DNA of 64,000 nt from Tabrizicola aquatica (GTDB taxonomy: Bacteria > Pseudomonadota > Alphaproteobacteria > Rhodobacterales > Rhodobacteraceae). The number at the start of each line of letters is the position of its first letter. Positions within the stretch are counted from its first letter, which is position 1. A program made the translations under genes and the position numbers. Positions 9,315 to 17,595 of this stretch are shown one piece after another. The stretch spans positions 124,001 through 188,000 of the forward strand of contig NZ_PJON01000004.1 of NCBI RefSeq assembly GCF_002900975.1, read 5' to 3'. The notes under the pieces are model-generated. The model did no database searches. It saw only the letters and a program-made list of their open reading frames with translations, and was not told the origin of the DNA.

Positions 9315-10862
9315 TCATGCTGCCTCTCCCTTGCCGGTCATTCCGGCCATCAGCATCCCCAACTCGCGCTCGTCGGTCTTTTCAGGGTCGCGGAATCCCA
9401 TCAGCTTGCCGTCGAACATCACCGCGATGCGGTCTGACAGCGACATGATCTCGTCCAGTTCGACGCTGACCAGAAGCACGGCCTTGCCGGCATCGCGAAG
9501 CGCGATGATCTGGTTGTGAATGAACTCGATCGCGCCGATGTCCACGCCCCGGGTGGGCTGGCCGACCAGCAACAGGTCGGGGTTCTGCTCCATCTCGCGG
9601 GCGACGACGATCTTCTGCTGGTTCCCGCCGGAAAAGCTTTTCGCCGCCAGGCCCGGGATCGGCGGGCGGACGTCGAACTTCTCCATCTTGCGGGCGGTGT
9701 CGGCGCGCAGCGCCTCGTTGTCCATGAAAAGCGCGTTCTTCTGGTATTCCGGTTCGTTGAAATAGCCGAAGGCCACGTTTTCCCAGGCGGTGAAGTCCAG
9801 GATCAACCCGTAATGATGCCGGTCCTCGGGGACATGAGCGATACCCGCCCGGCGGCGCGACTGCCCGTCCGAGCCCTTGCCGGACAGGGGCAGATCGGCC
9901 CCGTTCAGCGTGACCTTGCCGGTGGCGCGCATCATGCCACCCAGGGCTGCCAGCAATTCCGACTGGCCATTGCCCGCGACACCGGCGATGCCCAGGATCT
10001 CGCCAGCGCGGATTTCGAAGCTGACGCCTTTCAGGCGTTCGACCTTGTGTTCGTCGTTGACCCGCAGATCCTCGACCTTCAGAACCACGGCACCCGGCGT
10101 CGCGGGCTTCTTTTCGACTTCCAGCAATACCTTGCGGCCCACCATCAGCTCGGCCAGTTGCTCGGGGCTGGTCTCGGCGGTCTTGACCGTGGCGACCATC
10201 GTGCCGCGCCGCATGACGCTGACATTGTCGGTGGCCTCCATGATCTCGCGCAGCTTGTGAGTGATCAGGATGATCGTCTTGCCCTGCTCTTTCAGCCCTT
10301 TCAGGATGCGGAACAGATGGTCGGCCTCGGCCGGGGTCAAGACGCCCGTGGGTTCGTCCAGGATCAGGATTTCGGCCTGCCGATACAGGGCCTTCAGGAT
10401 TTCCACCCGTTGCTGGTGACCGACCGAAAGGTCTTCGACCAGCGCGTCGGGGTCCACGTCCAGTTCATAGTCGCGGGACAGCGCCTCCAGCACCTTGCGC
10501 GCCTTGGCGAGACTGGTGTTCAGCAGCTGCCCCTCTTCCGCGCCCAGGACGACGTTTTCCAGGACGGTAAAGTTCTGCACCAGTTTGAAATGCTGGAACA
10601 CCATGCCGATCCCGGCCCGGATCGCGCTTTGGCTGTCGGGGATCGCGGTCAGCTTGCCGCCGATGAAGATCTGCCCGGCATCAGCCTTGTAGAACCCATA
10701 GAGGATCGACATCAGCGTGGACTTGCCCGCCCCGTTCTCGCCGATGATCCCGTGGATCGTGCCGCGCGGCACCGCGATGTTGATGTCCTTGTTTGCCTGG
10801 ACCGGACCGAAGGCCTTGGAGATGCCCTTCAACTCGATGGCGAGCGCGCCGTCAGCAGCCAT
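9315..10862 (-). CDS. Nucleoside ABC transporter ATP-binding protein (two ABC domains)
   Basis: A 515-residue tandem ATPase. Domain 1 has Walker A GENGAGKSTL, signature LSVGHQQRVEI and Walker B ILILDEPTGVLTP. Domain 2 has a degenerate Walker A (GVAGNGQSELLAAL), signature FSGGNQQKIVVAREM and Walker B LLLVGQPTRGVD in which the catalytic Glu is Gln. This asymmetric layout is normal for the YufO/NupO nucleoside-importer ATPases. The ATG at 10862 follows AAGGGGGAAC; a GTG 15 bases upstream overlaps that ribosome-binding site and is rejected. An intra-operon hairpin at 10928-10953 separates it from the receptor gene. Confidence 0.93.
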   Translation of the reverse strand: MAADGALAIELKGISKAFGPVQANKDINIAVPRGTIHGIIGENGAGKSTLMSILYGFYKADAGQIFIGGKLTAIPDSQSAIRAGIGMVFQHFKLVQNFTVLENVVLGAEEGQLLNTSLAKARKVLEALSRDYELDVDPDALVEDLSVGHQQRVEILKALYRQAEILILDEPTGVLTPAEADHLFRILKGLKEQGKTIILITHKLREIMEATDNVSVMRRGTMVATVKTAETSPEQLAELMVGRKVLLEVEKKPATPGAVVLKVEDLRVNDEHKVERLKGVSFEIRAGEILGIAGVAGNGQSELLAALGGMMRATGKVTLNGADLPLSGKGSDGQSRRRAGIAHVPEDRHHYGLILDFTAWENVAFGYFNEPEYQKNALFMDNEALRADTARKMEKFDVRPPIPGLAAKSFSGGNQQKIVVAREMEQNPDLLLVGQPTRGVDIGAIEFIHNQIIALRDAGKAVLLVSVELDEIMSLSDRIAVMFDGKLMGFRDPEKTDERELGMLMAGMTGKGEAA

Positions 10863-10927
10863 GTGTTCCCCCTTCACGCCGGATGGTCCGCTTCTGGTGC
10901 GCGGGTTTCAAGGCATCCTTGCGAAAA

Positions 10928-10953
10928 GTGCCGCGCCATGTCTGGCGCGGCAC
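10928..10953 (-). terminator. Intra-operon hairpin with T-run between receptor and ATPase genes
   Basis: An 11-bp perfect stem (GTGCCGCGCCA / TGGCGCGGCAC) with a 4-base loop, followed on the minus strand by TTTT. It lies 21 bp after the receptor stop and 65 bp before the ATPase start. Such partial terminators usually make the periplasmic receptor more abundant than the membrane components, and also protect the receptor mRNA 3' end. Confidence 0.75.
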
Positions 10954-10974
10954 CGATTTGCTCTGATCCGACGA

Positions 10975-11967
10975 TTAGAACGTTGCCGCCGGGCAGGTGT
11001 TGTCGGACATGTAGTCGTGAACGACCAGTTCGCCCGACTTGATCTTCTCGGCCGCGGCATCAACCGCTGCCTGCATTTCCGGGGTCACAAGGGCGGCGTT
11101 GTTCTCGTCCATCGCATAGCCGACGCCGTCCGACTTGAGGTCCAGGACGTTGATGCCGGGGGCCAGGTCGACACCTTCCTTGAAGGCGTTGTAGACGGCA
11201 ACGTCCACGCGCTTCAGCATCGAGGTCAGGATCTTGCCGGGGTGCATGCCGTTCTGGTTGCTGTCAACGCCGATGGCCAGAATGCCCTCGTCCGCCGCCG
11301 CTTGCAGGACGCCCACGCCGGTGCCGCCAGCCGCCGCATAGATCACGTCCGCGCCTTGCGACTTCTGACCCTTGGCAAGTTCCGCGCCCTTGACCGGGTC
11401 GTTCCACGCCGCCGGAGTGGTGCCGGTCATGTTCAGCACAACCTTAGCCTCGGGGTTGGCGGCAACGACGCCCTGGGCGTAGCCGCAGCCAAAGCGGCGG
11501 ATCAGCGGAATGTCCATGCCGCCGATGAAACCAACGGTGCCGGTCTTGGAGGCAAGACCCGCCATCATGCCGACAAGGTAGGACCCCTCATGCTCGGTAA
11601 AGACGACCGATTTGACGTTCGGCTGATCGACGACCATGTCGATGATCGCGAACTTGGTGTCCGGGAAGTCGGGCGCGACGGTGTTCAGCACGTCACCGAA
11701 GGCAAAGCCGGTCATGACGACCGGGTTGGCACCGGATTCGGCCAGACGACGCAGGGCCTGCTCACGCTGGGCCTCGGACTGCATCTCCAGTTCCTTGTAG
11801 GTGCCGCCGGTTTCCTTGGCCCACTTCTCGGCGCCGTTGAAGGCGGCTTCGTTGAAGGATTTGTCGAACTTGCCGCCCAGATCGAAGATGATCGCGGGTT
11901 CCGCGAAGGCGGCCCCGGCGGTCAGGGCGATGGCAGAGGCGCCCAGCAGGGATTTCATGAAGGTCAT
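10975..11967 (-). CDS. BMP family periplasmic nucleoside-binding protein
   Basis: A 330-residue substrate-binding protein of the basic membrane protein (BMP/PnrA-like) family, whose characterised members bind purine nucleosides. Residues 1-21 (MTFMKSLLGASAIALTAGAAF) form a signal peptide; the mature part begins with EPAIIFDLGGKFDKSFNE, the family-typical ligand-pocket start, and contains GTVGFIGGMDIPLI and GADVIYAAAGGTGVGV. There is no lipobox cysteine, so it should be soluble in the periplasm. ATG 11967 has a GGGAGC ribosome-binding site; an upstream in-frame ATG at 12000 would give a hydrophilic extension and is rejected. First gene of the salvage operon. Confidence 0.94.
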   Translation of the reverse strand: MTFMKSLLGASAIALTAGAAFAEPAIIFDLGGKFDKSFNEAAFNGAEKWAKETGGTYKELEMQSEAQREQALRRLAESGANPVVMTGFAFGDVLNTVAPDFPDTKFAIIDMVVDQPNVKSVVFTEHEGSYLVGMMAGLASKTGTVGFIGGMDIPLIRRFGCGYAQGVVAANPEAKVVLNMTGTTPAAWNDPVKGAELAKGQKSQGADVIYAAAGGTGVGVLQAAADEGILAIGVDSNQNGMHPGKILTSMLKRVDVAVYNAFKEGVDLAPGINVLDLKSDGVGYAMDENNAALVTPEMQAAVDAAAEKIKSGELVVHDYMSDNTCPAATF

Positions 11968-12128
11968 CGGATGCTCCCGGTCGTTGTTGTTATTCGTCAT
12001 GCCCGGACTTTATCGGACCCCAAGGGGGACCAGAGTCGGAACCCGGCACTCCGGTTGAAATTGGGCCGGTTCCCGCAGGTGGGTCAAGGGATATTCCATT
12101 GCGGTCGCGGTGAATTTTGACCGTCCGG

Positions 12129-12569
12129 TCAGGTTGACGCAGCGGCCGCCGCATCCGTAAGCAGCCGGCGCAGCACCAGCGCGTCCAGGCTTTCGCCGCT
12201 GGCCGCGCGGTAATAGCCGCGCCGGCGGCCGGCAGGGGCAAAGCCAGCGCGCACATACAGGCTCTGCGCCGCCAGATTGTCCGCAGCAACCTCCAGAAAG
12301 GCGCTGTCGGCCCCCCGCAGGCGGGCCTGATACAGGAACCGGCTGACCAGCCGCTGCCCCAGCCCCCGACGCCGCGCCTCAGGCGCGACGGCAAGGGTCA
12401 GCAACTCGGCCTCACCCGCCACTGCGCGGCCCAGCAGGAACCCGGCATCGCCTTCGACCAGCAGGAACACAAGTGGATCGGCCAGGAAGCCGGCGAATTC
12501 CACCTCGGTCCAGGGTCGGGGGGTGGTGAAGCAGCGGGCGTGCAGCGCGGCAAGATCGGCAGGCGTCAC
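12129..12569 (-). CDS. rimI: Ribosomal-protein-alanine N-acetyltransferase RimI-like GNAT
   Basis: A 146-residue GNAT acetyltransferase. The acetyl-CoA loop is LTLAVAPEARRRGLGQRL near residues 71-88, followed by FLEVAADNLAAQSLYVRAGF, the RimI-typical C-terminal half. RimI acetylates the N-terminal alanine of ribosomal protein S18. The start is a GTG at 12569 that overlaps the tsaB stop (GTGA), which decides it against longer frames. The tsaB-rimI pairing is widespread and supports the call over a generic GNAT. Confidence 0.85.
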   Translation of the reverse strand: MTPADLAALHARCFTTPRPWTEVEFAGFLADPLVFLLVEGDAGFLLGRAVAGEAELLTLAVAPEARRRGLGQRLVSRFLYQARLRGADSAFLEVAADNLAAQSLYVRAGFAPAGRRRGYYRAASGESLDALVLRRLLTDAAAAAST

Positions 12570-13171
12570 GGCAGGATCACCGGAGGCGGGTCGGCCGGCG
12601 GGGCGGCATCGGCACCGCGCAGATAGAAGGGCGCAGGCCGGGGCTGCGGCATCGCGGCGCGCGTCGCCCCGATCCGGGCGATCGCCTCGACCAGCGGCAT
12701 CGCCGGGACCAGCGCCCCCTGCCCCGCGGCCGAGCCGGTGGCAGCGCAGGCCGGGACCACCCGGTCGGCCAGATGCGCCGGCCCGGCACCACCGGGCGTG
12801 AAAAGCTGGACATAGACCTGCCCGCGCCTGGCATCCTCGATCACCATCACGGGACGCGGCAGGCCATGCGCCAACGCCTCCAGCCGGGTCACGCCAACGG
12901 CCGGAATCCCCAGCCCCAGGGCAAGCCCCCGGGCAGCGGCCACGGCGATGCGGACGCCGGTAAAGTTCCCCGGCCCAGTCCCCACCGCCAGCGCCTTCAG
13001 GTCGGACCAGGCCAGCCCACCCTCGGCCAGCACCTCCTCCAGCAAGGGCACCAGCCGTTCGGCCTGGCCCTTCTCCATCGGTTCGTCGCGCAGGACCACC
13101 CGGTCGGGCAACAGCAAAGCGGCCGCGCAATGCGCGGCCGACGTGTCGAAGGCCAGGATCGGCAGGATCAT
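12566..13171 (-). CDS. tsaB: tRNA threonylcarbamoyladenosine biosynthesis protein TsaB
   Basis: A 201-residue non-catalytic partner of TsaD in making t6A at position 37 of ANN-reading tRNAs. It has the ASKHA-fold N-terminus ILAFDTSAAHCAAALL and the conserved GTGPGNFTGVRIAVAAARGL near residues 65-84. Shorter than E. coli TsaB (231) but in the alphaproteobacterial range. It follows the NifU-like gene by 15 bp and overlaps rimI, forming a housekeeping operon. Confidence 0.92.
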   Translation of the reverse strand: MILPILAFDTSAAHCAAALLLPDRVVLRDEPMEKGQAERLVPLLEEVLAEGGLAWSDLKALAVGTGPGNFTGVRIAVAAARGLALGLGIPAVGVTRLEALAHGLPRPVMVIEDARRGQVYVQLFTPGGAGPAHLADRVVPACAATGSAAGQGALVPAMPLVEAIARIGATRAAMPQPRPAPFYLRGADAAPPADPPPVILP

Positions 13172-13186
13172 TTCAGGCCCAAGCCA

Positions 13187-13747
13187 TCAAGCGGCGACGG
13201 GGCGGACTTCCAGGACCTCGGGGATGTAATGCCGCAGCAGGTTCTCGATCCCCATCTTCAGCGTCAGCGTGCTGGAGGGGCAGCCGGCGCAGGCGCCCTG
13301 CATGTGCAGGTAGACCACGCCCCGGTCAAAGCCGTGGAAGGTGATGTCCCCACCATCCTGCGCCACGGCAGGCCGGACGCGAGTGTCCAGCAACTCCTTG
13401 ATCTGGCGGACGATATCGCCATCCTCGCCGGTATGCTCGGCATGACCGCCACCCGAGGCTTCGCCCTCGATCACCGGCTGGCCGGACTGGAAATGCTCCA
13501 TGATCGCGCCCAGGATCTGCGGCTTGATATGCGCCCAGTCCACGGCCTCGGCCTTGGTCACGGTCACGAAATCGGTGCCGAAAAAGACACCGGTCACGCC
13601 GCCAGCCGCGAAGATGCGCCGCGCCAGCGGGGATTTCGCCGCAGCTTCGGCACTGGGGAAATCGGCGGTGCCCAGTTCAAGCACGGTCTGGCCGGGCAGG
13701 AATTTCAGCGTCGCGGGGTTCGGGGTGGATTCGGTCTGGATGAACAT
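13187..13747 (-). CDS. NifU-like Fe-S cluster scaffold/carrier protein
   Basis: A 186-residue protein with an Nfu N-terminal domain (MFIQTESTPNPATLKFLPG, residues 1-90) and a C-terminal NifU domain carrying the cluster-binding CxxC in GACAGCPSSTLTLK near residues 155-168. It is the alphaproteobacterial/mitochondrial NFU1 type, which delivers [4Fe-4S] clusters to targets such as lipoate synthase. The start is well supported by the family-typical first residues. First gene of the nfu-tsaB-rimI run. The region upstream (13748-13871) holds one copy of the GATATC palindrome. Confidence 0.93.
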   Translation of the reverse strand: MFIQTESTPNPATLKFLPGQTVLELGTADFPSAEAAAKSPLARRIFAAGGVTGVFFGTDFVTVTKAEAVDWAHIKPQILGAIMEHFQSGQPVIEGEASGGGHAEHTGEDGDIVRQIKELLDTRVRPAVAQDGGDITFHGFDRGVVYLHMQGACAGCPSSTLTLKMGIENLLRHYIPEVLEVRPVAA

Positions 13748-13831
13748 GGGTCGAGTCTCCGACAGGATTACTCGGATATGCGCCTTAGACCCCCGACTGT
13801 CAAGTTTGGAACCGTTCTAAATCTTGGCAAG

Positions 13832-13865
13832 GGCGTAAGGTGGGCGATATCGCCCACCCTACGCC
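13832..13865. repeat. GATATC-centred palindromic repeat, copy A
   Basis: A 34-bp near-perfect palindrome with arms GGCGTAAGGTGGGCGAT and ATCGCCCACCCTACGCC (one mismatched pair). Near-identical copies are at 44910-44943 and 62485-62520. It starts 7 bp beyond the stop codon of the glxA-type gene, in the direction of that gene's transcription. Confidence 0.85.
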
Positions 13866-13871
13866 GGGGCC

Positions 13872-14888
13872 CTATTCCGCCGCTTCCACGCGGGGCGGCG
13901 CTGCCCGGCGCATCGACTGGGTCAGCCGCCGCTCGTCCCGGGGCGAGACGCCGAACAGCTCGGTATAATGCCGGATCATCGGGCTTGAGGTCATGTAGCC
14001 CACCGAAGCGGCGATCTCGCGGAAGCTGTCATTGGAATACAGCACCCGCTGCCGCGCCTTCATAAGCCGCATCTGGTGGTAGTACCGCAGCGGGCTTTGC
14101 CCGGTCTCACGCTTGAAGGTCCGCTCGAAATGCCGGCCCGACAGGCCCACGGCGGCCGCAACGTCAGGGATGCGCAGCGGGTCCTCGACATGGGTCTCGA
14201 ACAGGCGGATCGCCTCGCGGATCGGGGCGGGCAGGCTGTCAGTCGTGCCACCGGCGCGCGCCACGGGAACCTTCTGGCTAGCGTCGGCATCGCGGACGAA
14301 GGGATGCTGGAACCAGCAGGCGACCTCGGTCATGCAGTCGCGGCCAAGACGTTCCTCGATCAGGCGCAGCATCAGGTCGAACACCGCCCCGGCGCCGCTG
14401 GCGGTGATCCGCCGCCCCTCGCGCAGGATGGTCACCTCGCGCGCCTCGATCCCCGGGAAGTCGGCCTTGAATGCCGCCTCATAGCACCAGTGGACGGAAC
14501 AGGGCCGCCCCTCCATCAGCCCGGCGCGGGCCAGCGGGAAGATCCCGCCCGAGAATGCGCCCAGCGTCACCCCGGTCCGGTCCAGCCAGCGCAGCCGCGC
14601 CGGGCTGCGGCGCGGGTCGGCGAATTCGGCCGTCGGCGGCGACAGCAGGTACAGGTGGTCCAGCCCCTCGACCGTCTGCAGGGTCGCGTCCGGGTCAAAG
14701 CCGATCTCGGCCGAGGACCGGACCGGCGCCGGGCTTTCGGCCACCAGAGTCCAGTCAAAGGCGCGGCGGCCGGTGATTTCGTTCGCCGCCCGCAGGGGTT
14801 CGATGGCCGAGGTCAGGCAGGCCATCGGAAAGCCGGGGAACAGAAGGAACCCCAGCCGCAGCGACTCCGGAGCGCGCGCCTCAGTCAT
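13872..14888 (-). CDS. GlxA family AraC-type transcriptional regulator of the dimethylamine operon
   Basis: A 338-residue regulator with an N-terminal DJ-1/PfpI-like amidotransferase-fold domain (about 10-190; GAFSGGIFPLARAGLMEG) and a C-terminal AraC double helix-turn-helix (about 220-320; LSGRHFERTFKRETGQSP, then FREIAASVGYMTSSPMIRHY). GlxA-type regulators control methylamine, glycine betaine, choline or carnitine use in several proteobacteria. ATG 14888 overlaps the dmmA stop by eight bases, so it is translated with the dmmDCBA operon. Control of that operon is inferred from position. A copy of the GATATC palindrome follows its stop. Confidence 0.88.
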   Translation of the reverse strand: MTEARAPESLRLGFLLFPGFPMACLTSAIEPLRAANEITGRRAFDWTLVAESPAPVRSSAEIGFDPDATLQTVEGLDHLYLLSPPTAEFADPRRSPARLRWLDRTGVTLGAFSGGIFPLARAGLMEGRPCSVHWCYEAAFKADFPGIEAREVTILREGRRITASGAGAVFDLMLRLIEERLGRDCMTEVACWFQHPFVRDADASQKVPVARAGGTTDSLPAPIREAIRLFETHVEDPLRIPDVAAAVGLSGRHFERTFKRETGQSPLRYYHQMRLMKARQRVLYSNDSFREIAASVGYMTSSPMIRHYTELFGVSPRDERRLTQSMRRAAPPRVEAAE

Positions 14889-15945
14889 CTGGCCACCAGC
14901 CGGCCGAGGTCGGCGCCCCATCGTCATACTGCGACAACCATGTGACCATGGCAGCACGGTTCCGGCTGAAGCCCTTGTAGGTTGCCAGTTCTTCCGGCAG
15001 GTCGCGGATCACCCGGTGCAACCGGCGCGCCCATTTCGGGACCGTCACGATCTGCTCGAAACTGCACAGGTAGCAGCGAATGTCGAAGGCGATCGCATTC
15101 GACCTGGGCAGACGGTACAGGCTTTGCAACTCTACCCGCAGGTGTTGCTTCCGGCCCAGATTTTCCGGGGTGATGCTGGCCTTCATCGGCCCCCATTTCG
15201 GGTAGGTCTCGGGCGCGGTGTCCAGAAGCGGGTTCACCGTCATCGTCCAGTTGAACCGCCGCACCGGGGCACCTTGCTGCAGCTTCAAGAGGAACTTCAG
15301 CGCCCGGTCGAAAACCCCCTTCTCATGCGCCAGCGGGACCGGGGCGTGCCATTCGTGGAAGTTCATCCCCACGTCAAAGTCCACCGACCAGTCAGCCTGC
15401 GAGGTTGCAATCCCCGCATCCATCCACAATGTCCCGTCGCGCTCATCCTGCAAGGTCCAGTCGCCCTGGGTCTGCCGCATGATGTATTCGAACGGGGGAT
15501 AAGGCAGCGTCGCCTCATCCAGGAATGTGAACGACTGTTCGATACCCAGCGGCCGGTTCACCCAGTGCCAGCGATTGCCGTCCTTGGTCAGGCTGAACCA
15601 CTGCGGATAATCCCGCGCCTTCGCCTCCATGATCAGTTCCAGCACGTCCCAGCCCGCCAGCGTCATGTGTGGCAGCGACTGGCAGCGCAGCGGATCCTCG
15701 GCCAGCACCTTGGCGCGGTCGATCATCTCGGCGACATAGTGTTCGTCGACGTCAAAGGTATGCTCGAAGGCCGTGCCCTTTCGACCCGGAACATGCGGCT
15801 CCATATTGACCGAGTACATGTAGTCGTCGCGGTCGAAGGGGAACGGAAACCGGCGCGGGTTGCTGTTGGTGTACGTGAAGGTGTCGCGGAACGTCTCGTC
15901 CCGAAAAAATTCGCTGAACGCACCGGGGCGGAAATCAAGGCTCAT
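14881..15945 (-). CDS. dmmA: Dimethylamine monooxygenase, heme subunit (DUF3445)
   Basis: A 354-residue protein of the heme-dependent oxidative N-demethylase (DUF3445) family, the large subunit of dimethylamine monooxygenase, which turns dimethylamine into monomethylamine and formaldehyde. The whole length fits that one domain; characteristic stretches are MNFHEWHAPVPLAHEKGVFD, MTVNPLLDTAPETYPKWGP and RLPRSNAIAFDIRCYL. It is the last enzyme gene of dmmDCBA, 9 bp after dmmB. The other subunits supply electrons (DmmB) and possibly metal/structure (DmmC). The identification rests on family plus the operon. Confidence 0.92.
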   Translation of the reverse strand: MSLDFRPGAFSEFFRDETFRDTFTYTNSNPRRFPFPFDRDDYMYSVNMEPHVPGRKGTAFEHTFDVDEHYVAEMIDRAKVLAEDPLRCQSLPHMTLAGWDVLELIMEAKARDYPQWFSLTKDGNRWHWVNRPLGIEQSFTFLDEATLPYPPFEYIMRQTQGDWTLQDERDGTLWMDAGIATSQADWSVDFDVGMNFHEWHAPVPLAHEKGVFDRALKFLLKLQQGAPVRRFNWTMTVNPLLDTAPETYPKWGPMKASITPENLGRKQHLRVELQSLYRLPRSNAIAFDIRCYLCSFEQIVTVPKWARRLHRVIRDLPEELATYKGFSRNRAAMVTWLSQYDDGAPTSAGWWPDD

Positions 15946-15954
15946 CGTCGTCTC

Positions 15955-16917
15955 CTATCGGTCGATGACGAGGGTCTTGCCCTCGAAGCGGCTTACGCAG
16001 GGCATGATCTTCTGGTTGGACGCCTGCTCTTCCGGCGTCAGCCAGTGGTCGCGATGCAGGATCGTTCCGTCACATTTGTGAACGGCCGTTTCGCATTGAC
16101 CGCAGGCGCCGCCCCGGCACAGGTAGGGTGCATCCACACCGGCGGCCTCCATCGCCTCCAGCAGGCTTTGCGTCGTGCCGACGGTGATGGTCTTGCCCGT
16201 GATGGCAAGCTCCACCTCGAACGGCAGGCCGGTGCCGGGGGCAAGGAATTCCTCGTGGTGCAGCGCCTGCTTCGGCCAGCCCATGCCTTCGGCCGTGGAC
16301 AGCACCCAGTTGATCATTCCTTTCGGGCCACAGACATACAGATGCGTACCAATCGGCTGATTTTCTAGGACCTTCTTCAGGTCGACAATCTGCTTCTGTT
16401 CGTCGAAGTAGCAATGCACCCGGTCCGGGTGCGCCGCCGTCAGACGGTCCATATAGGCCCCCAGGGCCGGGGAGCGGGCCGAATAGTGCAGTTCGAACCG
16501 GCCCCCGAAATGGGTCAATTGCGAGATTTGCGCCAGAAATGGCGTGATCCCGATCCCGCCCGCAATCATCAGGTGCTTTTTCGCCCGGTTGTCCAAGGGG
16601 AACAGGTTGACGGGGTGCGACAGCACCATCTCCATGCCCGACACCACGTGCCGGTGCATGTAAAGCGACCCACCACGGCCGACATCATCGCGCCGGACGC
16701 TGATCTCATAGCCCGACCTGTCCTCGGGGTCGGACATAAGTGAATAAGGATTCAGCCTGCGCGTCCCGTGGTCATCCATCTCGACCACGGTATGCGCGCC
16801 GCCCGAAAAGGCGGGCAGCGGCGAGCCGTCACGGCTGACAAAGCGAAAGCGCTTGATCAACTCGTTGACTTCGACCACTTCGGCCACGCGAACCAGAAGT
16901 TTCGCACCCCCGCTCAT
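15955..16917 (-). CDS. dmmB: Dimethylamine monooxygenase, ferredoxin reductase subunit (PDR/VanB family)
   Basis: A 320-residue flavin/iron-sulfur reductase that passes NAD(P)H electrons to the heme subunit. Flavin site RRLNPYSLMSD at 53-63, pyridine nucleotide site AGGIGITPFL at 119-128 with VCGPKG at 195-200, and a C-terminal plant-type [2Fe-2S] ferredoxin domain with ligands Cys267, Cys272, Cys275 and Cys307 (CRGGACGQC). This is the phthalate dioxygenase reductase/VanB order. The ATG at 16917 overlaps the dmmC stop as ATGA, which excludes a longer frame inside dmmC. Confidence 0.93.
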   Translation of the reverse strand: MSGGAKLLVRVAEVVEVNELIKRFRFVSRDGSPLPAFSGGAHTVVEMDDHGTRRLNPYSLMSDPEDRSGYEISVRRDDVGRGGSLYMHRHVVSGMEMVLSHPVNLFPLDNRAKKHLMIAGGIGITPFLAQISQLTHFGGRFELHYSARSPALGAYMDRLTAAHPDRVHCYFDEQKQIVDLKKVLENQPIGTHLYVCGPKGMINWVLSTAEGMGWPKQALHHEEFLAPGTGLPFEVELAITGKTITVGTTQSLLEAMEAAGVDAPYLCRGGACGQCETAVHKCDGTILHRDHWLTPEEQASNQKIMPCVSRFEGKTLVIDR

Positions 16918-17540
16918 TTGAACCTCACCACGCTTTCCGGCACCTGGCCGGGGTCCTCGGCGTCGATGTTGACGCCCTGGAAGGCGGCCATGCGCCGGGA
17001 ATAATGGTCGCGGACAAAAAGGCTTAGCCCGCAATGGCTGCATTTGAACGGGTCCGTCGCCACGTTCTCGGTGATCCCCTTGCAATGCACGCATTGCACC
17101 CGCCGCAGGGTGGACCCGCGCTGTTCCTTCTGGATCGAGGCGAAGGGAAAGCCGGTATTCATGATCTCGCGCTCGGCCTGACCGATCAGGCTTTCGGTGC
17201 CCGCAAGGTAGAACTGAGTTCCCATATGCGCATCCGCCAGCACCCGCACAAGTCGTGGCAGCAGCGCCGGAATCGTGGGGGCACGAAAGAACTGGGCCGC
17301 GCCCAAAGCCTCCAGCTTCGCCGATCCATCGGTCCCGGTCGGCCCGGGGCAGTACATCACATGGGCCACCGCCAGGATTTCCGAACGGTTGCTCGCCTTG
17401 GCCAGCAGGTCCGTCACGGCATCCGCACCGGCATCGTCGGCCACGATCACATGCAGCTTGCCCGGACGCGGTTCAAGCGGCGCATAGACCGGGCGCGACT
17501 TGATCGCGGGGGCGTCGATGGGGGTCAGGTCTATTTTCAC
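16914..17540 (-). CDS. dmmC: Dimethylamine monooxygenase subunit DmmC
   Basis: A 208-residue accessory subunit found with DmmA and DmmB. The N-terminal two thirds have an alpha/beta look (HVIVADDAGADAVTDLL, MGTQFYLAGTES), and the C-terminus carries a zinc-ribbon-like pair of CxxC motifs (Cys150/153 and Cys167/170: VQCVHCKG and FKCSHCG). The exact role of DmmC is not known to me; the four cysteines suggest a bound metal. It lies 55 bp after dmmD and overlaps dmmB by 4 bases. Confidence 0.88.
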   Translation of the reverse strand: MKIDLTPIDAPAIKSRPVYAPLEPRPGKLHVIVADDAGADAVTDLLAKASNRSEILAVAHVMYCPGPTGTDGSAKLEALGAAQFFRAPTIPALLPRLVRVLADAHMGTQFYLAGTESLIGQAEREIMNTGFPFASIQKEQRGSTLRRVQCVHCKGITENVATDPFKCSHCGLSLFVRDHYSRRMAAFQGVNIDAEDPGQVPESVVRFK

Positions 17541-17595
17541 AGGCTCCGGTTCCTTGCAGAGGGGACCCGCCTTGGCAGCGGGTCCCGAACGCGGT

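Noticed and set aside
12001-12128. Purine riboswitch upstream of the nucleoside receptor gene
   Set aside because: No recognisable three-way junction or conserved core was seen in the 160 bp before the ATG.
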